Assembly (NCBI GenBank): GCA_965249045.1
Contig: OZ252213.1
Span: 1,240,001 to 1,304,000 of the forward strand
Length of the DNA stretch: 64,000 nucleotides
Direction: 5' to 3'
From: Nemesobacter sp965249045
GTDB lineage: Bacteria > Desulfobacterota_D > UBA1144 > Nemesobacterales > Nemesobacteraceae
Both the position numbers and the translations under genes were made by a program. Below are positions 43,502-52,128 of this stretch, in pieces. The stretch's first letter is position 1. The number at the start of each line of letters is the position of its first letter. The notes beneath the pieces are model-generated. The model was not told the origin of the DNA, made no database searches, and saw only the letters and a program-made list of their open reading frames with translations.

Positions 43502-45278
43502 AGTGTCTGCCAGAAAAATCTCTAACCTACTGAAATAAAATAAATAATTGGCAGTTTTTTGTGGCGAAGATTGCCAATATATGGTATAATTACACCTGAA
43601 TCATCAACATATAGGCCTGTTTTAAACAATCTTCGGGAGAATCGGAACCATGAGAAAGATAAAAGAACTCCAGCTTCAGCTCGGTGAAGTTGCGATTGAG
43701 GAAGTCCGCTTTAACCCCAAGTCGCGAGACGATATCCCCGCGATACTCAGGGGTCTTCAGTACATTTACGCAAACCCCCGGACGCGCGAACAGTTGTTTT
43801 CGCTTCTTGAGAAGCGGTTTCTGCCCGAAGTCAATCTCAACGTGGGCCGTCGGGGGATGGACATCTGGAGAGTCCTGGTTCTCGGGGTGTTGAAGCAGGG
43901 GCTCGGGTGCGATTTCGACCGGCTTCACTCCCTTGCCAACAGTTACAGTGAATTGCGCCAGATGCTGGGTCACAGCGATTACGGCGGTAAATACGTTTAC
44001 GAGCTTCAGACGATGGTAGACAACGTGTCGCTGCTCACTCCCGAGCTGCTGAGGGAGATTGGGGCCATAGTGGTTAGAAGCGGCCATGAGTTGGCAAAAA
44101 AAAAGCCTGGAGAAGGGTTGCGCGGGCGGGCTGATTCGTTTCCGGTAAACACCGACGTGGATTATCCCACGGACGTAAAGCTGCTTTGGGACGCCACGAG
44201 GAGCCTGGTTCGAGAGGTGGCCGAGGGGGCGGGGGTGAACAAGCTTCCGGGCTGGCGTCAGCGGGGACATCTCATCGAAAAAGTGAAGAAGCTTTTTAAC
44301 GGGTTAAGAACTTCACGCAAGCGCAAAGGCGGGGAGGATGAAGTGAAGGAGTATCTGAGGGTTTGCGGTGATGTGGTGAGACGCGCGGAGCGGACGCTTC
44401 TGGAGTTGGTGGCCCTTGAGGCTGCGCCGTGGCGGCTTGAGAGGATCCGGAAATACATAGGGCACGCGCGCAGGCAGATGGATCAGATCGGTCGGCGTTT
44501 GCTCAAGGGGGAAGTGATACCGCACGGGGAGAAGGTGTTTTCGGTGTTCGAGGAGCACACTCGGTGGATATCGAAGGGCAAGGCCGGGGTCCCGGTGGAG
44601 TTTGGAGTGCCGGTGTGCGTAATGGAAGACCAGCATCAGTTCATTGTGAACCACAGCATTATGTGGGATGAGGATGACGTGGACGTGATAGTGCCGTTTG
44701 TTGAGGATACGAAGCGAAGGTATCCCGATCTTCGCGTATGCAGTTTTGACCGTGGTTTCCACAGTCCGCGAAACCGCGGGGAGCTTGACAGAATTCTGGA
44801 ACTCAACGTATTGCCGAAAAAGGGGAAGCTGAATTCAAAGGACAAGGAGCGCGAGGGGGCGGTGGAGTTTGTGGAGGCGAAGAGGCGGCATCCGGCTGTT
44901 GAGTCGGCGATCAACGCTTTGAACCACAAGGGGTGTGAGCGTGTGAGGGCGCATGGGGCGGATGGTTTCGCCCGGAGCGTGGCTTTGTCCGTGCTTGCCG
45001 CCAACGTGCACCGACTGGGGGTGCTTTTGAGGAAGCGGGAAGAGGAAAGAAGGCGACGGCGGCTAAGACCCGCGTCGCTTGCGGCTTAGCCGGACTGTTT
45101 ATCATTCAGATATCCGTTTCTGAACAGAGAGAAGAGGATGGTTGCGTCCGATTTTGGCCATATTCGGGTTTGTTTTTCAAAAATCGTCGTGTTGTGGTAC
45201 ACTGCCGCCTTGGAAGCGTTCAAGACCTGGAATGCGGCAGAAATATTTGCGAAAAAAAGGCTTTCTCTGACAGACACT
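43502..45278 (+). mobile_element. ISNCY-type insertion sequence (complete)
   Basis: A 1,777-bp element. Its ends are imperfect inverted repeats: AGTGTCTGCCAGAAAA on the left, and on the right TTTCTCTGACAGACACT, the near reverse complement. Both ends are flanked by AGTT (43498-43501 and 45279-45282), read as a 4-bp target duplication. It is inserted in tcmP, 7-8 bp from the IS30-type element. About 190 bp to the right of the transposase gene are non-coding element DNA. Confidence 0.82.
43650..45089 (+). CDS. ISNCY-family transposase
   Basis: A 479-residue transposase of the ISNCY / IS1202-ISDol1 kind. It has an N-terminal DNA-binding region with IWRVLVLGVLKQGLGCDFD. DDE-type blocks are VNTDVDYPTDVKLLWDATR and RVCSFDRGFHSPRNRGEL, followed by KRRHPAVESAINALNHKG with a likely catalytic Glu. 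It ends in a very basic tail. Higher GC than the surrounding island, consistent with a separate origin. Intact frame. Confidence 0.88.
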   Translation: MRKIKELQLQLGEVAIEEVRFNPKSRDDIPAILRGLQYIYANPRTREQLFSLLEKRFLPEVNLNVGRRGMDIWRVLVLGVLKQGLGCDFDRLHSLANSYSELRQMLGHSDYGGKYVYELQTMVDNVSLLTPELLREIGAIVVRSGHELAKKKPGEGLRGRADSFPVNTDVDYPTDVKLLWDATRSLVREVAEGAGVNKLPGWRQRGHLIEKVKKLFNGLRTSRKRKGGEDEVKEYLRVCGDVVRRAERTLLELVALEAAPWRLERIRKYIGHARRQMDQIGRRLLKGEVIPHGEKVFSVFEEHTRWISKGKAGVPVEFGVPVCVMEDQHQFIVNHSIMWDEDDVDVIVPFVEDTKRRYPDLRVCSFDRGFHSPRNRGELDRILELNVLPKKGKLNSKDKEREGAVEFVEAKRRHPAVESAINALNHKGCERVRAHGADGFARSVALSVLAANVHRLGVLLRKREEERRRRRLRPASLAA

Positions 45279-45282
45279 AGTT

Positions 45283-45492
45283 ATGGTTTTTTGCTACATC
45301 AAGAGCTATTAAAGGAGACCCTTCTTCGCCCTTAGAATAAACTCCTGGTCCGGCAAAGCCGTCGTAGTAGATTATGCGTCCATTCCATCTTGCAAGGATT
45401 GGAAACCAAGCTTGCAGATATTTTTGTAATATCAAATGTTTTGCCTTAGTGTGCGGTTCTATAGGCCAGATTGTTTCTTTAGGTGGAGCTAT
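45283..45492 (-). pseudogene. tcmP: tcmP, 5' fragment
   Basis: Minus-strand translation from 45492 gives PPKETIWPIEPHTKAKH, then WNGRIIYYDGFAGPGVYSKG and GSPLIALDVAKNHN, the TcmP N-terminus with its methyltransferase-like DGFAGPG motif. It stops at the ISNCY-type element. An AGGAGG box lies 8 bases before the codon where homologues start, but that codon is ATA, not ATG. The gene either used a rare start or had already been damaged. Not listed as an open frame because it is short. Confidence 0.85.
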
Positions 45493-45626
45493 TTTGTCTT
45501 CCTCCTTTCATCAAAGAGCATCAAAGAGGCAAAATCTCTTCACAAAGACGATACCAGATAGGGATCATTGTTATAGTGTATGAAGTTATCTGAATTTCGA
45601 GACCTACCTCTGAACAAGTCGAATTA

Positions 45627-47213
45627 TTATTGGGAGTTCCCTCTAAGTCGTATCTTCTTTCTATTTTTTATCTTCGGGTAACAACAGATTTTAAATTTTA
45701 GTCCGCTCCCGCAAGGACATCGATCATTTCGGCCTATATCGGAAACATATTTTTGAAACTCTCGCATTCCTTGTTCTTCATGCGAATATTGTCCACAAGG
45801 AGGAACTTTTCTGAACTTTTCAAAATAAGCTTGCCAAACAAAGTACGGATATACCTTGTTAATAACAAAGTCGCTTAAGGTTTCTCTTTCATTTATCAAA
45901 AAGATCCCCAAGCAACAACCCTCATCAGGAAATAAATGCAGGTCAATAATCGGGCGATCAAGTTCCTTTGCCAGCTTTTTAATCCTGCCTCCAACCTCGA
46001 AAACTTTTAGTTGTTCGTCGAGATGTATTTCTATCTCGTAAACATCCTGAATACAGTCTTCTCCCGAAGAACAGTCTGCTATTAGCCATTCTTTCTTTTT
46101 CCTCCTGCCCGAAAGTTCATACCTCGCTCTGAAACTGATTTCTCCCCTGACAGCACCCCCATCATAGTACAAACCAGGAAAACGGCGCTGGATTTTCTCC
46201 ATCTCCGCAGGACTGTATTCAATCGTGGGTAAGGCAACGGTTTCTTGGCTGGCATATGGTCTCGTCGGATACACAGGAGCAAGGCCACCGGCGGCCGCCC
46301 CAGAAGTAGGCTTCTGCAGTAATTTACCGAAATCATTGCCAAACACTTCCCTCCAGAGCTTCACGCTTTTGTTGTGGTCTTTCTCTTCAAAGGCTTTGTT
46401 AATTTTAGTGTTATATAAATTGAACTTTTCGCGGAAATTCCTGTATTTGATCTCATCCCAGTTTCTATTGAAATTCTCCCCTGGTAAGACCGGGTTTTCG
46501 ACGGTTGGCATTTCCGGATTATTTTGCAGGAAATTATTAATCCTGTTGGACAGAGTCTTTAATGCTTGTGGCAGATCACTAAATTCCCATGAACCCTCAT
46601 CAAAATTATAAACTTGATTCCCAAGAAGGGTCGTCAGCAGAATCGATTTTATAGAATAATTGCTCTTGTGGTCACGCTGGAACTTAAGAAGGCGAGTCAC
46701 CTTTCTCAAAAGATTGTTGCCGGTAATTCCATTTTTCCCGGCAAACCACCTTTTGTACCCATCACCGTCCGTCTGTTCGTACTTCTTTTCAACTCTGTTG
46801 CATATATAGAAATTCCCTTGGTACTCGACGCATGGAACCACGTCAAGGTGAAAGTCCCCAACATAATTGATAGTAACGCATCTGGTGTTTAAGCGAACAT
46901 CTTTGTAGTTTCCGTTATCCTTAAAAATGTCATATATCTTCCTTACGTAATCCTCCTGAAACTCATCGGGTTTAAAGTCCTCATCCTTGATGAAAATCAG
47001 GATGTCGGCATCAAACTCATCGTTCTCCGCAACGGGTTTGATGATGGTTTTATGCGCGTAAGATCCTTGGGGGCTATATTTTCGGTAACCAGGCAACTTG
47101 GATTTAAGCAGGTTCGTAACAGCTTCAACCCTCTGATCCAGAGTGTCTAGTCTGGATTGGTTTAGATTGACTTTCTCTCTTAAGAAATCGTCGAAATATT
47201 TCACGTGTTTCAC
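45627..47213 (-). CDS. CBASS CD-NTase fused to an E2-like domain and SEC-C motif
   Basis: A 528-residue protein. Residues about 1-300 are a cGAS/DncV-like nucleotidyltransferase that would make a cyclic-oligonucleotide alarm signal: QGSYAHKTIIKP, the catalytic pair in DEFDADILIFI and the third Asp in FHLDVVPCVE. Residues about 325-490 are separate. They contain YEIEIHLDE and HLFPDEGCCLGIF, similar to the strand and active-site-Cys region of E2 ubiquitin-conjugating-like folds in CBASS Cap2. The C-terminus is a SEC-C zinc motif (GRNDRCPCGSGLKFKICC). The patatin effector gene lies 18 bp upstream on the same strand. The E2-like call is from motif shape only; SEC-C and CD-NTase are clear. Confidence 0.8.
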   Translation of the reverse strand: MKHVKYFDDFLREKVNLNQSRLDTLDQRVEAVTNLLKSKLPGYRKYSPQGSYAHKTIIKPVAENDEFDADILIFIKDEDFKPDEFQEDYVRKIYDIFKDNGNYKDVRLNTRCVTINYVGDFHLDVVPCVEYQGNFYICNRVEKKYEQTDGDGYKRWFAGKNGITGNNLLRKVTRLLKFQRDHKSNYSIKSILLTTLLGNQVYNFDEGSWEFSDLPQALKTLSNRINNFLQNNPEMPTVENPVLPGENFNRNWDEIKYRNFREKFNLYNTKINKAFEEKDHNKSVKLWREVFGNDFGKLLQKPTSGAAAGGLAPVYPTRPYASQETVALPTIEYSPAEMEKIQRRFPGLYYDGGAVRGEISFRARYELSGRRKKKEWLIADCSSGEDCIQDVYEIEIHLDEQLKVFEVGGRIKKLAKELDRPIIDLHLFPDEGCCLGIFLINERETLSDFVINKVYPYFVWQAYFEKFRKVPPCGQYSHEEQGMREFQKYVSDIGRNDRCPCGSGLKFKICCYPKIKNRKKIRLRGNSQ

Positions 47214-47231
47214 TTCAATACCTCCTAAAAG

Positions 47232-48143
47232 TCATTGTAAAAATCTCTTAATCAACTCTCCTCGGTTCGTTACTTCTCGCGAGGCTAAGCTCTTTAATGT
47301 CGGTAAAACCTTATAGTCATCAAGTTTCCAGTTCTCAATCTCCGGATTTATTCTTAGAACATTCTCAGGCATGATCAGGCTTAGGCAATTTTCAGCGTAT
47401 TGAGTCTGGCTAAGCATGGCAAAGCTCACGATCTTTTCCTTTTTCCAGCCCGTTACCAACCCCCACATGTATGAGGGAAGATAGAACTGCCTAGTGTTTC
47501 CGGTTCCTATAGACAGTATCCTCATGTTCTCTGGGGTCCTATTGAAATTCCTTACCGCGTCAACATAACCAACGACCGCCGGATTGTTCGCCCACAGGCC
47601 ACCATCGCAGACAAGGTCCCCCTCAATCTCCACGGGGTTGAAGTAGACGGGTGCCGAACACGACGCTAAAATAGCCCTGTAGAGTGGCACACCCCCATCA
47701 CGGGAATAGTCGCCGCCGCGTCTATTCTCTTGATAGGAAGACTTGAAAACATGTACCTTCCCGGTGCTGACATTCGTCGCGTTGATTACCAAAGGCGTCT
47801 TTATGTCGCCCAAGGTGACCTCTCCAAAGCTGTCACGTAGAAGGTTTTTAAGAAATTTGTTGTCATACCTGCTTCTGAGGAGACCTCCCAAGGAGAATCT
47901 TCGCTTGAATATTTGCGGCGCGTAGCGCTCATAGTCTCCAACCAGCTCCGATAAGTCGTATCTTGTCGCGACAGCTGCGGCAACGATGCCGCCCGTACTT
48001 GTACCTACGATAAGATCAAAGGTATTATAAATATCTATGCCCAGTTTATCCTTCATTAAGTCGAGGACGTGAGCCGAGAAAATCCCCCTAATACCGCCCC
48101 CGTCAAGGGATAATATTTTGAAGAATTTGCTTTTCTGTTTCAT
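47232..48143 (-). CDS. capV: Patatin-like phospholipase, CBASS effector CapV
   Basis: A 303-residue patatin-family lipase. The oxyanion motif is SLDGGGIRGIF at residue ~15, the nucleophile is in VGTSTGG (about 48), and the catalytic Asp is in VCDGGLWANNP (about 180). In CBASS, such CapV enzymes are switched on by the cyclic nucleotide from the adjacent CD-NTase and degrade the inner membrane. It is the first gene of the minus-strand pair, 18 bp ahead of the CD-NTase gene. Its start faces an XRE/ImmA pair across 140 bp. Confidence 0.9.
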   Translation of the reverse strand: MKQKSKFFKILSLDGGGIRGIFSAHVLDLMKDKLGIDIYNTFDLIVGTSTGGIVAAAVATRYDLSELVGDYERYAPQIFKRRFSLGGLLRSRYDNKFLKNLLRDSFGEVTLGDIKTPLVINATNVSTGKVHVFKSSYQENRRGGDYSRDGGVPLYRAILASCSAPVYFNPVEIEGDLVCDGGLWANNPAVVGYVDAVRNFNRTPENMRILSIGTGNTRQFYLPSYMWGLVTGWKKEKIVSFAMLSQTQYAENCLSLIMPENVLRINPEIENWKLDDYKVLPTLKSLASREVTNRGELIKRFLQ

Positions 48144-48283
48144 GGGTACTTACTATACCTACTCTCTATTCCTTTTCAAGTATTAAATGTTCTCTACTCT
48201 GAACTTATTGTTTCCTATTGAATTTCCGAAGTCAAGCAATTAAAATACTTCTATAGCGAACTGTCGAAAAACTGGGAAAATCT

Positions 48284-48604
48284 ATGCCGAACACTCTAGG
48301 CGGTAAGATTCAAAAAATCAGAAAGCAGAAGGGCCTGACTCTTGAGAAACTTGCGGAACTAACAGGTTCAAGCAAAAGCTATATCTGGGAGCTCGAGAAC
48401 AGAAGTCCTCCGCGACCGTCTGCGGCGAAAATAGCCAGAATAGCCGACGAGCTTGAGGTGGAAATAGAATATCTGCTGGACAATGAAGCGACAGTAAGCA
48501 AAGAAGATTCGGTTGACGCCAAATTTTATCGAAAATATAAAAAACTGGATTCTGAAACCCGTAGGAAGATTCGAGATATAGCAAAACTAATTGGAAAAGA
48601 ATAA
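48284..48604 (+). CDS. XRE-family repressor (CapH-like candidate)
   Basis: A 106-residue protein with a helix-turn-helix LTLEKLAELTGSSKSYIWELEN and the common continuation ARIADELEVEIEYLLDNEA. The next gene, an ImmA/IrrE peptidase, starts right at its stop (TAAATG). The pair is divergent from capV-CD-NTase. In some CBASS operons a repressor (CapH) and an ImmA/IrrE-like peptidase (CapP) control expression in response to DNA damage. This pair has the same parts and placement, so it may control the CBASS promoter in the shared gap. It could also be an unrelated toxin-antitoxin-like unit. Confidence 0.85.
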   Translation: MPNTLGGKIQKIRKQKGLTLEKLAELTGSSKSYIWELENRSPPRPSAAKIARIADELEVEIEYLLDNEATVSKEDSVDAKFYRKYKKLDSETRRKIRDIAKLIGKE

Positions 48605-49498
48605 ATGACCAAAGAATTATCTCCTGAGCGCTGGGCTACCGATCTTACTGTAATACTCAATGCAACTCATAAAGCCGATCGGTTTCCGGTGAAAGTAAAA
48701 CAGCTTGCGCTTGACTTTTCCCAGCAGAGGTTTCGCGATGATCCAATCACAGATGTACTAGACGATTCCCTGCCCGGCTTCGAAGGTGCATTGCATCCAG
48801 CGCAGAACGGTAAAAAGGGCTGGGGGATTATCTATAACAACGCCATAAGTTCATCAGGCAGAATAAATTTTACTATAGCCCATGAACTCGGTCATTACCT
48901 GCTACACCGGTTGAGATATCCAGAGGGTCTCCAGTGTACGGAAGAAGACATGGCAATATGGGGCTCCGAATACAAACAAATCGAGAGCCAAGCCAACAGT
49001 TTCGCGGCAAATTTACTTATGCCTCTTGACGATTTCAGAAAACAGATTGGCGCACGAACAAAACCCGATTTAGAAATGATTGGAGTGTGTGCCAGTCGAT
49101 ATCAAACGTCTCTGACAGCTTCAATACTGCGCTGGTTGAAGTACACTGAACGGCGTTCTATTCTTGTCGTCTCAAAAGATGGGTTCATTCTATGGGCGAG
49201 GTCAAGCGGACCTGCGTTCAAAACCGGCGCGTTTTTCAAGACAGTAGGCAGGTCACCCATTCCAGTCCCTAGCAAATCGCTTGCCGCTCAAAGAGAAGTA
49301 GCCGAAAAAAATAATAGAGTTCTTGAAATTGACACTGGAATATGGTTGAAAGAACCCTGTGAAGAAATGGTTCTCTTTGCGGACCAACATGATTTCACGA
49401 TCTCACTCTTGCACCTAGACGAAGCGACTTCGGATTTCGAGTCAAACGAAAAAAACGAACCGGACGCTTACGACCGAATAGCGTATCGGACATTTTGA
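48605..49498 (+). CDS. ImmA/IrrE-family metallopeptidase (CapP-like candidate)
   Basis: A 297-residue peptidase with the zinc motif HELGHYLLHRL near residue 98 and the following ESQANSFAANLLMP with a third ligand, the classic ImmA/IrrE arrangement. The C-terminal half is the variable, sensor-like part. Such enzymes cleave the partner XRE repressor. It is in a bicistron with the XRE gene. Confidence 0.88.
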   Translation: MTKELSPERWATDLTVILNATHKADRFPVKVKQLALDFSQQRFRDDPITDVLDDSLPGFEGALHPAQNGKKGWGIIYNNAISSSGRINFTIAHELGHYLLHRLRYPEGLQCTEEDMAIWGSEYKQIESQANSFAANLLMPLDDFRKQIGARTKPDLEMIGVCASRYQTSLTASILRWLKYTERRSILVVSKDGFILWARSSGPAFKTGAFFKTVGRSPIPVPSKSLAAQREVAEKNNRVLEIDTGIWLKEPCEEMVLFADQHDFTISLLHLDEATSDFESNEKNEPDAYDRIAYRTF

Positions 49499-49556
49499 TT
49501 ATCTTCTGTGTAGTAAAACTATTTTTCGCCTTAACCTGAAAATAATCATTCGTTAG

Positions 49557-49578
49557 GGACTTATATACATGACTAGAC
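49557..49578 (+). repeat. Copy 2 of a dispersed ~20-bp motif
   Basis: Core TTATATACATGACTAGAC, just before the broken GIY-YIG copy. See the related sequences at 40619-40640 and 52100-52117. Confidence 0.6.
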
Positions 49579-49591
49579 GGAAGAGAAATAG

Positions 49592-49717
49592 AATGACGTA
49601 AAATGATTTGCTACGTGGGGCGACACACAACGACAGCGGGAAACACTACGTAGGTACTGCTAAGCGTGGTTTGAAGGCTCGCAGAAGTCAACACGAGAGA
49701 GATGCAGCAATAAACGC
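49592..49717 (+). pseudogene. GIY-YIG-like gene, 5' fragment, decayed
   Basis: Nucleotide sequence from 49592 is very close to the intact gene starting at 52129 (shared ACGACAGCGGGA, TAAGCGTGGTTTGAAGGCTC). It has small insertions, for example two extra bases near 49617, and other changes that break the frame. It ends at the left target duplication of the IS256-type element. The remainder is at 51264-51450. Confidence 0.85.
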
Positions 49718-51255
49718 GAGATATATGCAAATCTGGTGTTCAAGGACATGATCAAGCGGCGACCTGATCGTCTGTCGTCACCTCCGCTGTTTTCTCTGTT
49801 GTCTCTTCGATCCCATCTCTGAACTTCACTCCCGTTATCACTTTCGCCAGGAAATCAAACCCGTTAATTTTGCGCCAGTTCTTCTCCGCGCACATTCCCA
49901 GCTTGAATATCATGTGCAACATGCCCTCGGAACTCAGACAGCCTTTGCAGCGCCTGGTCCGATGCCGTATTGTGCCGAAGGCCGACTCAATCGGGTTCGT
50001 TGTCCGAATGCTCCGCCAGTGCCTGGCGGGAAAGTCGTAAAACGCCAGCAACTCCTCCCTGTCCTTCACAAGGCACTGTGCCGCTCTCGGGTACTTGTCT
50101 TCATATGTCTTCAAGAACAGATCAAAGGCCCTCTCCGCGTCTTCCTTTGTCTCCGCCTGCCAGATATCATGCAGCTGCCTCTTGGCCTTGGGCTGGGAGG
50201 ACTTGGGCAGGTAGTTGAGTACGTTCATTGTTTTGTGCACCCAGCAGCGCTGCTGACGGGTTTCTCCGTAAACCTCTTCAAGAGCGGGCCAAAACCCAAG
50301 CGCTCCATCTCCAACAGCAAGCTTCGGGGCTTCCTTCATCCCACGCCCTTTGAGATTCACCAATACCTCACGCCAGCTCTGCTTTGATTCTCGCACCCCG
50401 TCTTCGATAGCCAGGAAGTGCTTCTCCCCGCGTTCGTTTACCCCTATGACCACCAGCACGCACAACCGAGGGTTATCTCCTCGTATGTTGCTGTATATGC
50501 CGTCTACCCATATATACACCCAGCGACCCTCGCTCAAATCCCCGGTCCTCCAGGTATCGTATTGCTCGGCCCACTGTTTTTTGAGCCGCGACACCGTGCT
50601 TTGCGAAAGCCCCCTGGCCTCAGGCCCGATCAGCGCCTCCAGCGCAGGCCCCATCTCCCCGGTGGATACTCCCTTCAGATACAGCCAAGGCAAAGCCGCC
50701 TCAAGCGTCGCGGCCTTGCGCACATAGGGAGGCACCAATACCGAGTGGAAAGTGACGGGTTCCCCGTCCTTGGACCTCACCTTGGGAACTCGTACCTTCA
50801 CGGGACCAATGCCGGTCTGTATCTCCCGCTCGGGCAGGTGTCCGTTGCGCACAACCGCGACTCTCCCATTGTCCAGAAGACGATCCTCGTATTGCTTGAG
50901 GAACTCTTCGAGCTCGCACCGCACGGCTGTGCCGAGAAGAAACCGGGCGCCCTCTCTCAACATCTCGCTGAGGGGGTCAGCAACCGCCCCGGGGCCTTGA
51001 AGCCCGTTTCCCATGTGTCCGTCAAGCTTCAATTCTTTGGCAACCGCTCTCTGTCTTTCTGAGTGGACAAATTTGCTGAACAGTCCGTTCAATGAATCGA
51101 TTGTCTCTTTTTGACCTTTGAGGTCAAAAACTTTATCCTTCTTGCCCATAGTGGCGTATCCTCCTATTGGTTGTTTTTTTGAACTCAAACAACAAATCAA
51201 CCGGATACGCCGCTTTTTTTCAAATCACTCTGAACACCAGATTTAGTTATAACTC
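49718..51255 (-). mobile_element. IS256-family insertion sequence (complete)
   Basis: A 1,538-bp element with 25-bp imperfect terminal inverted repeats: 49718-49742, and the reverse complement at 51231-51255, four mismatches, shared core AAATCTGGTGTTCA. It is flanked by an 8-bp target duplication ATAAACGC (49710-49717 and 51256-51263), as expected for IS256. Comparison with the intact GIY-YIG gene shows the insertion point. Confidence 0.93.
49752..51149 (-). CDS. IS256-family (Mutator-like) transposase
   Basis: A 465-residue DDE transposase. Catalytic residues are in YIWVDGIYSNIR, LAVGDGALGFW and TTNPIESAFGTIRHRT. ATG 51149 is chosen for its GGAGG ribosome-binding site eight bases upstream; an in-frame start further up reaches 51200. 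Intact. Confidence 0.95.
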   Translation of the reverse strand: MGKKDKVFDLKGQKETIDSLNGLFSKFVHSERQRAVAKELKLDGHMGNGLQGPGAVADPLSEMLREGARFLLGTAVRCELEEFLKQYEDRLLDNGRVAVVRNGHLPEREIQTGIGPVKVRVPKVRSKDGEPVTFHSVLVPPYVRKAATLEAALPWLYLKGVSTGEMGPALEALIGPEARGLSQSTVSRLKKQWAEQYDTWRTGDLSEGRWVYIWVDGIYSNIRGDNPRLCVLVVIGVNERGEKHFLAIEDGVRESKQSWREVLVNLKGRGMKEAPKLAVGDGALGFWPALEEVYGETRQQRCWVHKTMNVLNYLPKSSQPKAKRQLHDIWQAETKEDAERAFDLFLKTYEDKYPRAAQCLVKDREELLAFYDFPARHWRSIRTTNPIESAFGTIRHRTRRCKGCLSSEGMLHMIFKLGMCAEKNWRKINGFDFLAKVITGVKFRDGIEETTEKTAEVTTDDQVAA

Positions 51256-51263
51256 ATAAACGC

Positions 51264-51450
51264 CTCAACGTACCTTTCCATAATGCACTTAGGAAATACG
51301 GTAAAGACGTGCCTTCACATGGAAAGTTGTCGCCGAAGGCGAGGATGAGGCAATCAAGCTACTGGAGCATGCTCTGATTGAGAGGTTAGGAATCAACGAG
51401 TTAAGAGGATTCAATGCTGTAGGTGGATATGCTGTTCCACCGGTTGTGGT
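51264..51450 (+). pseudogene. GIY-YIG-like gene, 3' fragment, decayed
   Basis: Continues the homology to the intact gene (shared CATGGAAAGTTGTC, GGAGCATGCTCTGATTGAGAG) with two-base insertions and substitutions. Separated from its 5' half by the IS256-type element. Confidence 0.85.
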
Positions 51451-51553
51451 TACGAAAACCTTATAGGATAGGGCAGTGTTTCATTCGGGCCGATTCCGGC
51501 TTCTTTGAAGATACGCACCGAGGACACGGGATTCACTAATTCAGGGATTTGTC

Positions 51554-52111
51554 ATGTCTGACAAGAGCAACGATCACGTAAGTTGGGACGCGCGTTTGAT
51601 GATTGAGAATGCGAAGTCTTTACAGCGTGTTGCGAAGGAATTGAGAAAGAAGGGGGGCGAAACTTCGCAATCGGACGTATGGCTTTTCCAAGGTAAATTT
51701 TTGGCGGTTCCAATTCTGTTGTCGCTCGCGACAGAGATCGCACTGAAGGCATGGTGGTGTCGAGAGCGGAATAAAGCTCCTAAGCAAACTCATGACTTGC
51801 TGAAATTGTTCGACGTCTTGAAACAGGACACTCAAGAGATGCTTGAAGCAAGAATGCGGAAATCGAGCCCGCACTCGGTGTGGGCGGCGGAACCTAACAT
51901 GCAAAACTTGAGCCCAGACTTACAAGACATGTTGGGAGCAAGGATGCATCCACTTCGCGACGTCCTGTTTGCGCACCGTAACGCCAACACGCACTGGAGG
52001 TTCCTCTACGAGAAACCAAGGGCTTTGTTTGAGACAGCTGAAATCGACCGAACACTAACTGTGATAATCGACGCCTATCACGAAAAAAAGGATTGGGGGT
52101 TATATACATAA
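51554..52111 (+). CDS. HEPN-like protein
   Basis: A 185-residue helical protein. THDLLKLFDVL and a later LFAHRNANTHWRFLYE (R-x4-H) fit the pattern of HEPN-domain RNases or HEPN antitoxin-like proteins. A hydrophobic stretch AVPILLSLATEIALKAW probably packs in the helical core. It lies between the broken and intact GIY-YIG genes. The third copy of the dispersed motif overlaps its stop codon. Function unknown; a role in stress or defence is inferred from fold and setting. Confidence 0.55.
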   Translation: MSDKSNDHVSWDARLMIENAKSLQRVAKELRKKGGETSQSDVWLFQGKFLAVPILLSLATEIALKAWWCRERNKAPKQTHDLLKLFDVLKQDTQEMLEARMRKSSPHSVWAAEPNMQNLSPDLQDMLGARMHPLRDVLFAHRNANTHWRFLYEKPRALFETAEIDRTLTVIIDAYHEKKDWGLYT

Positions 52112-52117
52112 CTAGAC
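52100..52117 (+). repeat. Copy 3 of a dispersed ~20-bp motif
   Basis: Core TTATATACATAACTAGAC, overlapping the HEPN-like stop codon and lying 12 bp before the intact GIY-YIG start. Related to the copies at 40619-40640 and 49557-49578. Confidence 0.6.
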
Positions 52118-52128
52118 GGAAAAGAGGA

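Noticed and set aside
43590..44270. 226-codon frame antisense to the ISNCY transposase
   Set aside because: It is a shadow of a clear transposase gene; codon pattern and motifs support only the plus strand.
42411..45282. One composite transposon made of the IS30- and ISNCY-type elements
   Set aside because: The elements are unrelated, each has its own inverted repeats and target duplication, and there is no cargo between them.
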